Positions 1-6,974 are shown, numbered from the stretch's first letter. The stretch: 7,426 nt of DNA from Chitinophagaceae bacterium (GCA_025963615.1 JAOQAL010000355.1:1-7426); one strand, 5' to 3'. Made by a program: numbers and translations. The notes: a model not told the origin generated them from the sequence alone.

Positions 1-227
1 GACCCCGGGCAGACACCAAAAGAAATTATGTTTTTGGGTACTGTGATAATCAGCGAAGCATGTTGCTGTCTGGAAAATGCCGCAATACTCTCTGCCATTT
101 CCTCTCCATTGATATAATGAAAAACAGGATGGTAGGCAAACCGGAAAAATCCAACAATCGTTTTCCGGGAATGGCTTTGGGCTCCCATCACAATGTGGTT
201 AAGAAATCTATCTGAGGATGGAGCTTT
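1..227 (-). pseudogene. Universal stress protein-like fragment, probably decayed, runs off the left edge
   Basis: The minus strand is open from just after a TGA (228-230) to the window edge, about 75 codons. It includes the stretches HIVMGAQSHSRKTIVGFF and VFHYINGEEMAESIAAFSRQ, followed by QQHASLIITVPKN. The pattern of a short strand, an acidic 'GE..AE.I' helix, then 'A-LI-.VPK' resembles the second half of two-domain UspA-family proteins of Bacteroidota, where 'ADLLVVIPKKH' is typical. The only ATG (186-188) lies in the middle of the similarity and no N-terminal domain fits before the terminator at 259-296, so the gene has either lost its 5' part or carries a frameshift. Another minus-strand frame just upstream (about 190-260) reads FIPYSPIPLIREKLHPQIDF, which might be the frameshifted continuation. 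The family call rests on remembered patterns and is tentative. Confidence 0.35.
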
Positions 228-258
228 TCACGAATAAGCGGGATAGGGGAGTACGGTA

Positions 259-296
259 TAAAAATAAAGCCTGTTGCTCCTTTTGAAACAACAGGC
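259..296 (-). terminator. Rho-independent terminator after the SWIB gene
   Basis: Arms GCCTGTTG (269-276) and CAACAGGC (289-296) form a perfect 8-bp stem with a 12-base loop. On the minus strand the stem is followed at once by TTTATTTTTA (268-259). The stem starts about 40 bases past the stop codon of the SWIB gene, so it very likely ends that transcript. No T-run follows on the plus strand. Confidence 0.8.
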
Positions 297-336
297 CGTC
301 AAATATAAACTGCTTTGTCAAATATTGAAGTTGCAG

Positions 337-705
337 TTATTTCACATGAAGGTTGACAATTTTGGCCAGTTCGAACATGGAGACCTGGGCCTTACCGGCG
401 AAAACCGTTTTCAATTTAGCATCGGCATTGATCATTCTTCTGTTCTTTTTATCCTGCAGATCATTTTTCTTAATGTAGATCCAGATTTTCTTAATGATTT
501 CAGTTCTGGGTAATGGTTTTGTACCTACTACTTCACCCAGGGCAGCACTTGGCATAAGAGGTGCCATAAAGCCTGCATTTGGTTTTCTTGCCGTTTTTTT
601 CTTAGGAGCTGCTTTTTTTACAGCTTTCTTTGCAACTTTTTTTACAGCTTTTGCAGGAGCTTTTTTTGCAGCCTTTTTAACAGGCTTTTTTGTTGTTTTT
701 GCCAT
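337..705 (-). CDS. SWIB/MDM2-domain protein with histone H1-like basic tail
   Basis: The 122-residue protein has two parts. Residues 1-43 are almost entirely Lys, Ala, Pro and Val in repeats of the KKAxKKA type (e.g. KKVAKKAVKKAAPKKK), like the tails of histone H1 and chlamydial Hc1. Residues 46-122 form a SWIB domain: FMAPLMPSAALGEVVG, then LPRTEIIKKIWIYIKKNDLQD, then the RMINAD and MFELAKIV segments. Small SWIB proteins with this layout are known in Bacteroidota and Chlamydiae; DNA binding or nucleoid association is likely but not shown here. The ATG at 703-705 is the only start that keeps the tail. Gene and terminator make a single-gene transcript. A weak -7-like octamer AATATTTG (768-775, minus) would leave a leader of about 60 bases. 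The tail is encoded by A-rich runs prone to repeat-length change. The domain call is secure; the function is inferred. Confidence 0.93.
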   Translation of the reverse strand: MAKTTKKPVKKAAKKAPAKAVKKVAKKAVKKAAPKKKTARKPNAGFMAPLMPSAALGEVVGTKPLPRTEIIKKIWIYIKKNDLQDKKNRRMINADAKLKTVFAGKAQVSMFELAKIVNLHVK

Positions 706-1067
706 GATTGTTTTGAATAATGGGTTAATTAATTGAACTACCGAATGTTCATATTTTGGCTAATGTACAAATATTGAAATGAAGAGACCTGATTGTTTTT
801 GCACAAACTAAGGGGAAAATTGTTAAAATCCCCCTCGGAGGAATCATTTTTCAATAACCAGTATGTCAATAATAAGTAGAGAAAGCTATCATAATTAGTG
901 GAGCAAATGGTTGCCGATGCAGGATTTCAGACAAGCTGAATGAGACAGGTTACAGGTTGCCGAAGAACTATTAAATAACCCGGGGATTAAGGAACTGATA
1001 CAACAGGTGGGTGAGTGGATGCGTACAAAGAACTCATGGCCACTACGAAAAATTCAATTGTCCAGGC
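706..1067. other. Intergenic stretch between SWIB and SET genes; possible decayed short frame
   Basis: The first 60-80 bases must hold the SWIB leader and promoter. No intact gene is visible in the rest. On the plus strand one frame starting at ATG 863 reads MSIISRESYHN, TAG (896), WSKWLPMQDFRQAE, TGA (941), then DRLQVAEELLNNPGIKEL and IQQVGEWMRTKNS to about 1045. The last part looks strongly helical and protein-like, and all three pieces share one frame, so this may be a short gene killed by two nonsense mutations. I do not recognise the family. No hairpin with a U-tract was seen after the SET gene. Confidence 0.3.
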
Positions 1068-1481
1068 TTATTTCAAACTCAGGTTATGTCGTACCGCCTG
1101 CCAGTATTCCCTTCCATAATCAACCAGAATTTCAGAGCCGGCCTTAACATCTGTTTTAGCATGAATAAATACCCGGCGGCCCGAAGTGGTATAAAGTGCA
1201 TTGTTCCGCACACCCGTCATTTTGCGGAGACCTTTTGCATCATTGGCGTAACGGGCAAACGATTTTTTATAAGGGCGCGCATTAATGACATGCCTGCGGG
1301 TAACATAAAAAATGTATCCATTGTTCCATTCTTTTTCTTCCAGTTCATGCCAGTTTGAAATTCTTCCTTTATATTCCACTATCCGGGTTCCTTTTGGAAT
1401 AAAGGTTTTTGTAAATAATCCCATTCCTGCACCGGGTAACGTCGACTTTTTTATAAACAATTCTTTTTCGGATAATGCCAT
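1068..1481 (-). CDS. Stand-alone SET-domain protein, probable protein-lysine methyltransferase
   Basis: The 137-residue protein is little more than a SET domain. Visible landmarks are LPGAGMGLFTK (residues 15-25; the GxG segment that contacts S-adenosylmethionine), GTRIVEYKGR (31-40), the pseudoknot segment ARYANDA (76-82, matching the RFxNHxC motif of classical SET proteins, with Asn80), and EILVDYGREYW (117-127, matching the ELTFDYG motif, with Tyr122 as likely catalytic residue). There are no pre-SET or post-SET cysteine clusters, which fits the small bacterial and viral type. The predicted reaction is transfer of methyl groups from S-adenosylmethionine to lysine in a protein; the target is unknown. 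The ATG at 1479-1481 lies about 20 bases downstream of a good -7 promoter motif. The SWIB protein with a lysine-rich tail, encoded nearby on the same strand, is an attractive substrate candidate. Confidence 0.88.
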   Translation of the reverse strand: MALSEKELFIKKSTLPGAGMGLFTKTFIPKGTRIVEYKGRISNWHELEEKEWNNGYIFYVTRRHVINARPYKKSFARYANDAKGLRKMTGVRNNALYTTSGRRVFIHAKTDVKAGSEILVDYGREYWQAVRHNLSLK

Positions 1482-1502
1482 TCGTTAGTTTTTAAACAGC
1501 GG

Positions 1503-1510
1503 CAAAGATA
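1503..1510 (-). promoter_or_regulatory. Bacteroidota-type -7 promoter element for the SET gene
   Basis: The minus strand reads TATCTTTG, a perfect match to the Bacteroidota primary-sigma -7 consensus TAnnTTTG, 21 bases before the SET start codon. This predicts a very short leader. No TTTG -33 element is present at the usual distance upstream, so the assignment rests on the -7 octamer and its position. Confidence 0.5.
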
Positions 1511-1587
1511 ATAGCCTCACGATCATTTTTCCGTTTATTTATATGCCTGGAGAATGGTCTTTTAGTATCACGCCAATCCAGCCGGCT

Positions 1588-2187
1588 TTAGGAATTATTT
1601 TCTCCTTCCATTAGTTCGTCTTCATCGTCCCGTTCAGCGCCTGGAATATCAAGATCTTTACCCATATCTGCTGGATCGCTCTCTTCATTCAGCCGGTCGG
1701 CGCCATCAGTTTTATCTAAAGAAATTTTTTTCATGTCAGATTGCTCTTCCGTTACAGGACGATCGGCTGCTGACAATAAACTATTTTCAGAGTTTGATAC
1801 ATTGCTGGTTTTATCAATCACCTCATCGTTGCTGTCTTCTTTATTGATATCATCCAGCAATCCTTCTCCTTCTTCATCCGCAGATGAAATAGTTACGTCC
1901 ATCATTTCCCGGATATGCGGAGGTTTTATATTCTCCTGTCCCGGAATATCCTTTACTTCCGGCATATCCATGATGATTGTTTTAGGTTCTTTTTTTTTAA
2001 TTCCTGCTACTTTCTTTTGGGTATCCGTTTTAGGATTGATATTTTTTTCTTTTGACTGCCCATGCGGAAATCCTGGAAAATCCTGGTCGATATGTTTGTC
2101 AGGGCTTTTCTGAATATCTTTTTTATCGGTGAGAGGCGTTGTTTTAGGAATATCCTTCGCCAGTTTTTTTTGAGATTTTGATTTCAT
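1588..2187 (-). CDS. Charged, probably disordered hypothetical protein
   Basis: The 199-residue protein has no signal peptide, membrane segment or recognisable fold. Residues 1-75 are Lys-rich (KSKSQKKLAKDIPK) with a DFPGFPHGQSKE segment. The middle carries IIMDMPEVKDIPGQENIKPP followed by MMDVTISSADEEGEG. The C-terminal 90 residues are strongly acidic and end in DLDIPGAERDDEDELMEGE. From memory, the PEVKDIPGQE/TISSADEEG and DLD(I/V)PG-E-DDE motifs recur in Bacteroidota hypothetical proteins, which supports a real gene of unknown role. The split basic/acidic composition suggests a disordered protein that binds partners or ions. ATG at 2185-2187 is the first start in frame. A weak -7-like TACGTTTC (2223-2230, minus) lies about 36 bases upstream. 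It sits in the same minus-strand group as the SET and SWIB genes but with its own 5' space. Confidence 0.75.
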   Translation of the reverse strand: MKSKSQKKLAKDIPKTTPLTDKKDIQKSPDKHIDQDFPGFPHGQSKEKNINPKTDTQKKVAGIKKKEPKTIIMDMPEVKDIPGQENIKPPHIREMMDVTISSADEEGEGLLDDINKEDSNDEVIDKTSNVSNSENSLLSAADRPVTEEQSDMKKISLDKTDGADRLNEESDPADMGKDLDIPGAERDDEDELMEGENNS

Positions 2188-2346
2188 ATTCTTTTAACGG
2201 AACTATAAAAAGAACATGCCAGGAAACGTATGGGAATTAAAAAGTTAAAGAATTTATAAAGACCGCTATTCAGATCCTGGCCCATCGTAAACCTGGCGGG
2301 GATGGCAAGGAAATTGAATAAATAGTATTGAACAAAAGATTCAGGC

Positions 2347-2508
2347 ATGAAAACAGTATTGGCTTTTACGATTGTATTTCTTGTAATTGTTTTTTGTAAT
2401 TGCGGAAATAGCCAGGTCAATTCCGGGAATTATTCTCCACAGACGAAGACGGCTTCCAGCGTATCAGTGCAGGGCATGGATACATTACCAGTAGCCGCTG
2501 AGAGATGA
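2347..2508 (+). CDS. Small putative exported protein or lipoprotein (53 aa)
   Basis: The ORF begins MKTVLAFTIVFLVIVFCNCG: a Lys, a hydrophobic core of about 14 residues, then two cysteines (17 and 19), and continues with a short Ser/Thr/Asn/Gln-rich tail of about 35 residues ending PVAAER. This is the shape of a small lipoprotein or secreted peptide, although residues before the cysteines (IVF-C) fit the classical lipobox poorly. The start codon is ATG at 2347-2349 with no clear Shine-Dalgarno sequence; a -7-like TAGTATTG sits at 2323-2330. It is divergent from the acidic protein gene. I do not recognise a family, and a chance ORF is possible. Confidence 0.4.
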   Translation: MKTVLAFTIVFLVIVFCNCGNSQVNSGNYSPQTKTASSVSVQGMDTLPVAAER

Positions 2509-2841
2509 CCCTGGGATAGAAAAATGACAATGGATGGAAAATTAATTCAGGATAAGCGCTAAATACCTGGTGACTTATGTTTTCATTACTATCACAACCC
2601 CAACTCATAATTTCAATGACTTCTTTAATAGCCGGCTGTATGAATATTATTATCTGTTCTATAGCAGCAGGGATCCGGACTCCCCATCGTGTAAACCGGT
2701 AGTTTTATAACAGGGACTCTGTTGTATGGGCTAATGATAAAATAGATAGCAGGTCCACTTTTGATTTGCAGCAGATTCATCCGGCCAATTTCCGCGAAAG
2801 ATATTTTTTTTATAAATCTTAAATGCGGTACTTTGGTTTGT
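2509..2841. other. Gene-free spacer before the YycJ-like gene
   Basis: I see no convincing gene on either strand in these 333 bases. A 28-codon plus-strand ORF (2616-2702) starts MTSLIAGC, which imitates a lipobox but lacks a positively charged start and is probably chance. The last 80 bases must hold the promoter or leader of the hydrolase gene. The nearest -7-like string is TACTTTG (2829-2835), one base short of the TAnnTTTG spacing and too near the start codon to be trusted. Confidence 0.5.
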
Positions 2842-3669
2842 ATGGGATTGTATATTACTTCATTGAACTCGGGTAGTAACGGAAATTGCTATTATATTGG
2901 TAACGACCATGAAGCCGTATTGATAGATGCCGGCATCTCCTGCCGGGAAACAGAAAAAAGGATGAAGCGGTTAGAATTATCCATGGATAAGATAAAAGCC
3001 ATCTTCGTATCTCATGAGCACGGTGACCATATCCAGGGAATTCCTGTTTTGGCAAAAAAATATGAACTGCCGGTTTATATTACATCTACCACGCTTACCA
3101 ACTGCAATTTGCGATTAGAGCCGACACGAATCTGCTCATTTCAGGCTGGTAAACCGGTAAGTATTGGAGGGCTTTCAGTTACTGCTTTTCCTAAATTTCA
3201 TGATGCAGGTGATCCGCATAGCTTCGTGGTGACTTTTGGAAATCTGAAGGTTGGTGTATTTACCGATCTGGGTGTTGTTTGTAAGTCGCTGGTAAAGCAT
3301 TTTAAGCAATGCCATGTCGCCTTCCTCGAGGCGAATTATGATGAAAAGATGCTCGAAGAAGGAAGCTACCCCCTGCATCTTAAAAACCGTATCCGCGGTG
3401 GGGTAGGGCATCTATCCAACAGACAGGCTTTACAACTGATGATGGACTATAAGCCGGCGTTTATGAGTCATTTGCTACTCTCGCACCTGTCAAAAAATAA
3501 CAACGACCCAGCCTTGGTAAAGGACTTATTTTCCAAGGTGGCCGGCGCTACCAAAATCATCATTGCTTCCCGTGATGCGGAGACCCCCGTGTTGCATTTA
3601 AATTCTCCAGGTTCCAAAAATAATCATATGAAGGCCAATAATTTACAGCTTTCCCTGTTCCAGGTTTAG
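2842..3669 (+). CDS. YycJ-type metallo-beta-lactamase-fold hydrolase, probable nuclease, with C-terminal clamp-binding motif
   Basis: From ATG 2842 the protein is 275 residues. It opens LNSGSNGNCYYIG, the family's first strand and loop, then VLIDAGISCRE (26-36). Metal ligands are visible: HEHGDH (58-63; HxHxDH), FHDAGDPH (119-126), FTDLG (Asp142), GHLSN (His190) and MSHLLLSHLSKNNNDP (208-223). The HLSxxNN pattern marks the YycJ (WalJ)-like branch. Members have been linked to 5'-3' DNA exonuclease activity and mutation avoidance in Bacillus; most remain uncharacterised. The extreme C-terminus reads QLSLFQV; QLSLF (269-273) matches the sliding-clamp consensus QL(S/D)LF. An upstream TTG (2761) would add 27 residues with no family resemblance, so ATG 2842 is preferred. 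The gene ends 51 bases before Ku on the same strand, so co-transcription with the NHEJ genes is plausible. Confidence 0.9.
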   Translation: MGLYITSLNSGSNGNCYYIGNDHEAVLIDAGISCRETEKRMKRLELSMDKIKAIFVSHEHGDHIQGIPVLAKKYELPVYITSTTLTNCNLRLEPTRICSFQAGKPVSIGGLSVTAFPKFHDAGDPHSFVVTFGNLKVGVFTDLGVVCKSLVKHFKQCHVAFLEANYDEKMLEEGSYPLHLKNRIRGGVGHLSNRQALQLMMDYKPAFMSHLLLSHLSKNNNDPALVKDLFSKVAGATKIIIASRDAETPVLHLNSPGSKNNHMKANNLQLSLFQV

Positions 3670-3700
3670 GATTCCCACTTAACTGGCATGTTTTTTAAAG

Positions 3701-3720
3701 ACTTTATTAAAAAATAAAGT
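3701..3720 (+). promoter_or_regulatory. Hairpin abutting the Ku start codon
   Basis: ACTTTATT (3701-3708) and AATAAAGT (3713-3720) are perfect 8-bp complements separated by AAAA. The 3' arm ends at the base before the Ku ATG. It is A/U-rich, so only modestly stable, and no U-tract follows, so it is not a good terminator. It could mask ribosome access to Ku. No separate Shine-Dalgarno sequence is visible. Confidence 0.4.
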
Positions 3721-4491
3721 ATGAAAGCAATCTGGACAGGTTCGATAGGCTTCGGGCTGGTGAATATTCCCATTAAAATGTATAGTGCGGTGGAAGAAAG
3801 TTCACTTGATCTTGATATGCTAGACAAAAAAGATCATGCAAACATAAAGTTTAAAAGAGTAAACGGCCATACAGGAAAAGAAGTTCTCTGGGAAAATATC
3901 GTAAGGGGATACCTGCTCAATGAAAAATATGTTGTGCTGGACAAGAGTGATTTTGAAAAAGCAAGCCCTGAAAAAACAAAGCATATTGAAATTACGCAGT
4001 TTGTGGATGAGAAAGAGATTGAGAGTGAGTATTTCGAAACGCCTTATTTTCTGGAACCGGAAAAGACAGGCGTCCGGGCCTATAGTTTATTAAGAGAAGC
4101 CCTGCGCAAATCCGGGAAGGCTGGCGTAGGTGTATTTGTTATGCACAACCGGGAACATGTTTGCATTATTAAAGCCAGGGAGGATGTGATCGTATTGAAT
4201 CGCATCCGTTTTGCGCAGGAGATCCGCTCTCCGAAAGAGTTAAACCTGCCTGCCGCAAAGAGTAAACCGGAGGAATTGAAAATGGCCGTTACGCTCATCA
4301 ATCAGCTTACAAAACCATTTGACGTTAAAAAATATAAGGATGATTATAGTGAAAAATTGCTGAAGATCATTAAGGCGAAGTCCAAAGGAAAATCTACGCC
4401 TTTTACGCCTATGAAAGTAGTGCATTCCAAAACCCAGGATCTTATGGAACAGTTAAAAGCCAGTCTAACTACTAAACGCAGAGTGTCATGA
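3721..4491 (+). CDS. ku: Ku protein, DNA end-binding factor of bacterial NHEJ
   Basis: The 256-residue protein is full length for bacterial Ku. It starts with the signature [20 protein letters not shown]; other family segments are [17 protein letters not shown] (39-55), [18 protein letters not shown] (70-87, typically 'Y(V/I)vl...df'), [20 protein letters not shown] (109-128) and the [18 protein letters not shown] segment (192-209). Ku forms a homodimeric ring on double-strand break ends and recruits LigD. The C-terminal tail is short and basic (KAKSKGK, then [18 protein letters not shown] at 237-254); DLMEALKASL-like sequence is the conserved C-terminal element in bacterial Ku. Its stop codon overlaps the ligD start by four bases (ATGA), so the two are almost certainly translated from one mRNA. 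The start is fixed by the family signature and lies directly after a small hairpin. Confidence 0.97.
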   Translation: MKAIWTGSIGFGLVNIPIKMYSAVEESSLDLDMLDKKDHANIKFKRVNGHTGKEVLWENIVRGYLLNEKYVVLDKSDFEKASPEKTKHIEITQFVDEKEIESEYFETPYFLEPEKTGVRAYSLLREALRKSGKAGVGVFVMHNREHVCIIKAREDVIVLNRIRFAQEIRSPKELNLPAAKSKPEELKMAVTLINQLTKPFDVKKYKDDYSEKLLKIIKAKSKGKSTPFTPMKVVHSKTQDLMEQLKASLTTKRRVS

Positions 4492-6920
4492 GCCTGACTG
4501 TTTATAAAAAGAAAAGAGATTTTAATAACACAGACGAGCCCGCCGGGAAAAAAATTACTAAAAATAAATTCCGCTTTGTTATTCAACGGCATCAGGCTTC
4601 CCGTCTTCATTATGATTTCCGTCTGGAATTAGGTGGTGTACTGAAAAGCTGGGCGGTGCCGAAGGGCCCCTCCATGAATCCATCCCAGAAACGTTTGGCG
4701 GTAATGGTTGAAGACCATCCTGTAGATTATATAAATTTTACAGGAACTATTCCCCAGGGAAATTATGGAGCGGGTAAGGTTGAAATATGGGACAAAGGCA
4801 GTTTTGAACCTGTCAACGCAACACATGAAGAAATTAGTGAAAGGAAGGCGTTGGAGTCCTTAGAAAAAGGAGAATTGAAATTTCATCTTCATGGTAAAAA
4901 GTTGAAAGGCGAATTTGTATTGGTTCATTTAAAGAATGATGAAAAAAACTGGTTGTTGATAAAACATAAGGATGATTATGCTGTAAATACCGTCTACGAT
5001 GCCGAAGACGAGGTTGGTAAACCCATTCCTGAAAAGACAATAGGTTCCATACGCCATGGCAAGACTAAAAAAATAGGAAAATTTATCAGTCCGATGCTGG
5101 CTGCTGTAACAAAAACACCTTTTGATGACCGAGATTGGATTTTTGAAATAAAATGGGATGGCTATCGTGCCATTGCCGAAATTGAAAAGGAAGGATTGAA
5201 GTTTTACTCCCGCAATGGTATTGATTTTATGGATCGTTTTCCGGTAATTGCCCAAGCCTTAAGGCGGATAAAACACAATGTCATTTTAGATGGAGAAATT
5301 GTTTTACTAAATGAAAAAAATCTCCCGGATTTTCAAAAGTTGCAATATTATGAAAATCATCTTAATTATCCGCTGGTATTTTATGTATTTGATATCCTTT
5401 CCATCGATGGAAAAAGTATAGAGGACTTGCCTTTATTGGAACGCAAGATTTTTTTGAAAAAGATCATAAAGAATAATACTACAATCCGTTATTGTGATCA
5501 TGTTGATACAGCGGGAATCGCTTTTTTGGAAAAAGCAAAAGAGCAGGGTTTGGAAGGCATCATCGCAAAGAAAAAGGATAGCCGTTATATAAGAGGGTAC
5601 CGGAGTAAAGCATGGTTGAAAATAAAAAATGTACAAAGTACTGAAGTGGTGATTGTGGGATATACGTTGCCCAAAGGTGAACGAAATCATTTTGGTTCAC
5701 TCGTGCTTGCCAATAAAAAAGGCAGGCAATGGCAATATAGGGGGCATGTAGGCACCGGTTTTTCAAATGAGTTGCTTTCTTCATTGCAAAAGAAAATGAA
5801 AACGCTGAAAACGGATGTTTCGCCATTTAAAGATGAAGTACCGTTGAATGGAGAAGTTACCTGGTTAAAGCCTGAACTGGTAGCGGATATTGCCTATACT
5901 GAAATTACAAGGGATAAGGTTTTCCGGCACCCGGTTTTCTTACGGTTGCGGGATGAAAAAAGCAGCAGCATGGTAAATGAAGAAGTTATTGATGAAATTA
6001 CCGAAGTCAAAAAGAAGGATGAAATAAAGATCGGGAATTTCAGCGTTTCAATTACGAACCGGCATAAAGTTTTCTGGCCGGACGAAGGTTTTACAAAAGG
6101 AGATGTAATAGATTATTACAGCAAAATGAGCGGTGCTATTTTACCGTACCTGAAAGACAGACCCCTTTCTTTAAAAAGAAACCCGAATGGAATCCGGGAT
6201 GAAGGATTTTATCATAAGGACGCTGGTGAAAATGTGCCGGAATATGTAAACGTATTTAAAGTAAAGAACGCAAGTAAGAAGGATAAAATTATAGATTACA
6301 TTGTATGTAATAACAAGGCTACGCTCTTATACCTCGCGAACCTGGGATGTATTGAAATCAATCCGTGGAACAGTACCCGGAGAAATCCGGATCGTCCTTC
6401 CTGGATGGTTATAGATATTGATCCTTCGCCAGAAAATAAATTTACCCAGGTTGTTGACGTTGCTTTAATGGTAAAAGAAATATTGGATAAGGCGGATATT
6501 TCATCCTGTTGCAAAACTTCCGGTTCATCAGGATTGCATGTCTATACGCCAATGAAGAATAAATATGACTACAAAGAAGTAAAGGACTTTGCCCATATCG
6601 TGGCTTCCCTGGTGCAGGAGCAGTTACCTGAAACCACTTCGCTGGAGAGATCATTGTCTAAAAGAGGGGCTAAGATTTACATTGATTACCTGCAAAACAC
6701 TACCGGCCAGACCCTGGCATCGGCATACAGTATCAGACCCGTGCCTGGTGCTCAGGTCTCTACGCCACTGGAATGGAAAGAGGTCAACGACAAATTACAC
6801 CCATCCAATTTTACGATACAGAATATTTTTGAAAGAGTGGAAAAAAAAGGTGATTTGTTTAGACCCGTTCTTACTGGCGCTACCGATATCAGGAAATCCT
6901 TGAAAATGCTTAGTAAATAA
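4488..6920 (+). CDS. ligD: Multidomain DNA ligase D (phosphoesterase-ligase-polymerase)
   Basis: The 810-residue protein carries all three LigD modules. (1) A 3'-phosphoesterase, about 28-165: [15 protein letters not shown] with His41, Asp43 and Arg45, EDHPVDY with His77, and GNYGAG with Tyr93. (2) An ATP-dependent ligase, about 200-490: motif I EIKWDGYR with nucleotidyl Lys222, FYVFDIL (298-304), motif IV EGIIAKK (356-362), motif V AWLKIK (375-380), then an OB fold. (3) A primase-type polymerase, about 517-805: [27 protein letters not shown] with metal ligands Asp643 and Asp645, [11 protein letters not shown] with His684, and IYIDYLQN with Asp733. All catalytic residues I can check are present. 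The order matches Pseudomonas LigD rather than the polymerase-first mycobacterial form. The enzyme trims 3' ends, fills gaps (often with ribonucleotides) and seals breaks held by Ku. Start at ATG 4488 overlaps the Ku stop; no frameshift is seen. Confidence 0.98.
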   Translation: MSLTVYKKKRDFNNTDEPAGKKITKNKFRFVIQRHQASRLHYDFRLELGGVLKSWAVPKGPSMNPSQKRLAVMVEDHPVDYINFTGTIPQGNYGAGKVEIWDKGSFEPVNATHEEISERKALESLEKGELKFHLHGKKLKGEFVLVHLKNDEKNWLLIKHKDDYAVNTVYDAEDEVGKPIPEKTIGSIRHGKTKKIGKFISPMLAAVTKTPFDDRDWIFEIKWDGYRAIAEIEKEGLKFYSRNGIDFMDRFPVIAQALRRIKHNVILDGEIVLLNEKNLPDFQKLQYYENHLNYPLVFYVFDILSIDGKSIEDLPLLERKIFLKKIIKNNTTIRYCDHVDTAGIAFLEKAKEQGLEGIIAKKKDSRYIRGYRSKAWLKIKNVQSTEVVIVGYTLPKGERNHFGSLVLANKKGRQWQYRGHVGTGFSNELLSSLQKKMKTLKTDVSPFKDEVPLNGEVTWLKPELVADIAYTEITRDKVFRHPVFLRLRDEKSSSMVNEEVIDEITEVKKKDEIKIGNFSVSITNRHKVFWPDEGFTKGDVIDYYSKMSGAILPYLKDRPLSLKRNPNGIRDEGFYHKDAGENVPEYVNVFKVKNASKKDKIIDYIVCNNKATLLYLANLGCIEINPWNSTRRNPDRPSWMVIDIDPSPENKFTQVVDVALMVKEILDKADISSCCKTSGSSGLHVYTPMKNKYDYKEVKDFAHIVASLVQEQLPETTSLERSLSKRGAKIYIDYLQNTTGQTLASAYSIRPVPGAQVSTPLEWKEVNDKLHPSNFTIQNIFERVEKKGDLFRPVLTGATDIRKSLKMLSK

Positions 6921-6938
6921 CTATTCTTGCAGGGCCTT

Positions 6939-6974
6939 AAAAAATTACACCTGCTAAAAACGCTTTAGCAGGTG
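6939..6974. terminator. Strong hairpin after ligD, terminator-like on the minus strand
   Basis: CACCTGCTAAA (6948-6958) and TTTAGCAGGTG (6964-6974) form a perfect 11-bp stem with loop AACGC, 27 bases past the ligD stop. On the minus strand it is followed by TAATTTTTT (6947-6939), a fair U-tract. On the plus strand the first T-run (about 6991-6996) is 16 bases away, so for ligD it may act as a 3'-end stabiliser or weak terminator. It probably insulates the convergent genes. Confidence 0.65.

Noticed and set aside
494..736. Plus-strand ORF opposite the SWIB gene, very rich in Phe and Ala
   Set aside because: It is the antisense image of the lysine/alanine tail (AAA read as TTT), not a membrane protein.
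1011..1358. Plus-strand ORF opposite the SET gene
   Set aside because: Shadow frame: the minus strand carries a complete SET domain with its motifs, while this translation has no coherent domain.
2184..2608. Two minus-strand ORFs (2184-2420 and 2417-2608) that overlap each other and the acidic protein gene by four bases (ATGA), as in a coupled operon
   Set aside because: Their translations have no recognisable family or domain, are rich in Phe, Ser, Arg and Tyr as expected of antisense frames, and lie across the more credible signal-peptide ORF on the plus strand. The ATGA overlaps are probably chance.
2616..2702. 28-codon ORF with a lipobox-like start MTSLIAGC
   Set aside because: Lacks a charged N-terminus and a long enough hydrophobic core before the cysteine, and ends after 28 codons; likely chance.
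2761..2841. N-terminal extension of the YycJ-like protein from a TTG start
   Set aside because: The 27 added residues do not resemble the family, whose members begin a few residues before the SGSxGN loop; ATG 2842 gives a normal length.
4488..6920. PE-ligase-polymerase domain order as a novel arrangement
   Set aside because: The same order is established for Pseudomonas-type LigD and is common outside actinobacteria, so it is not new.
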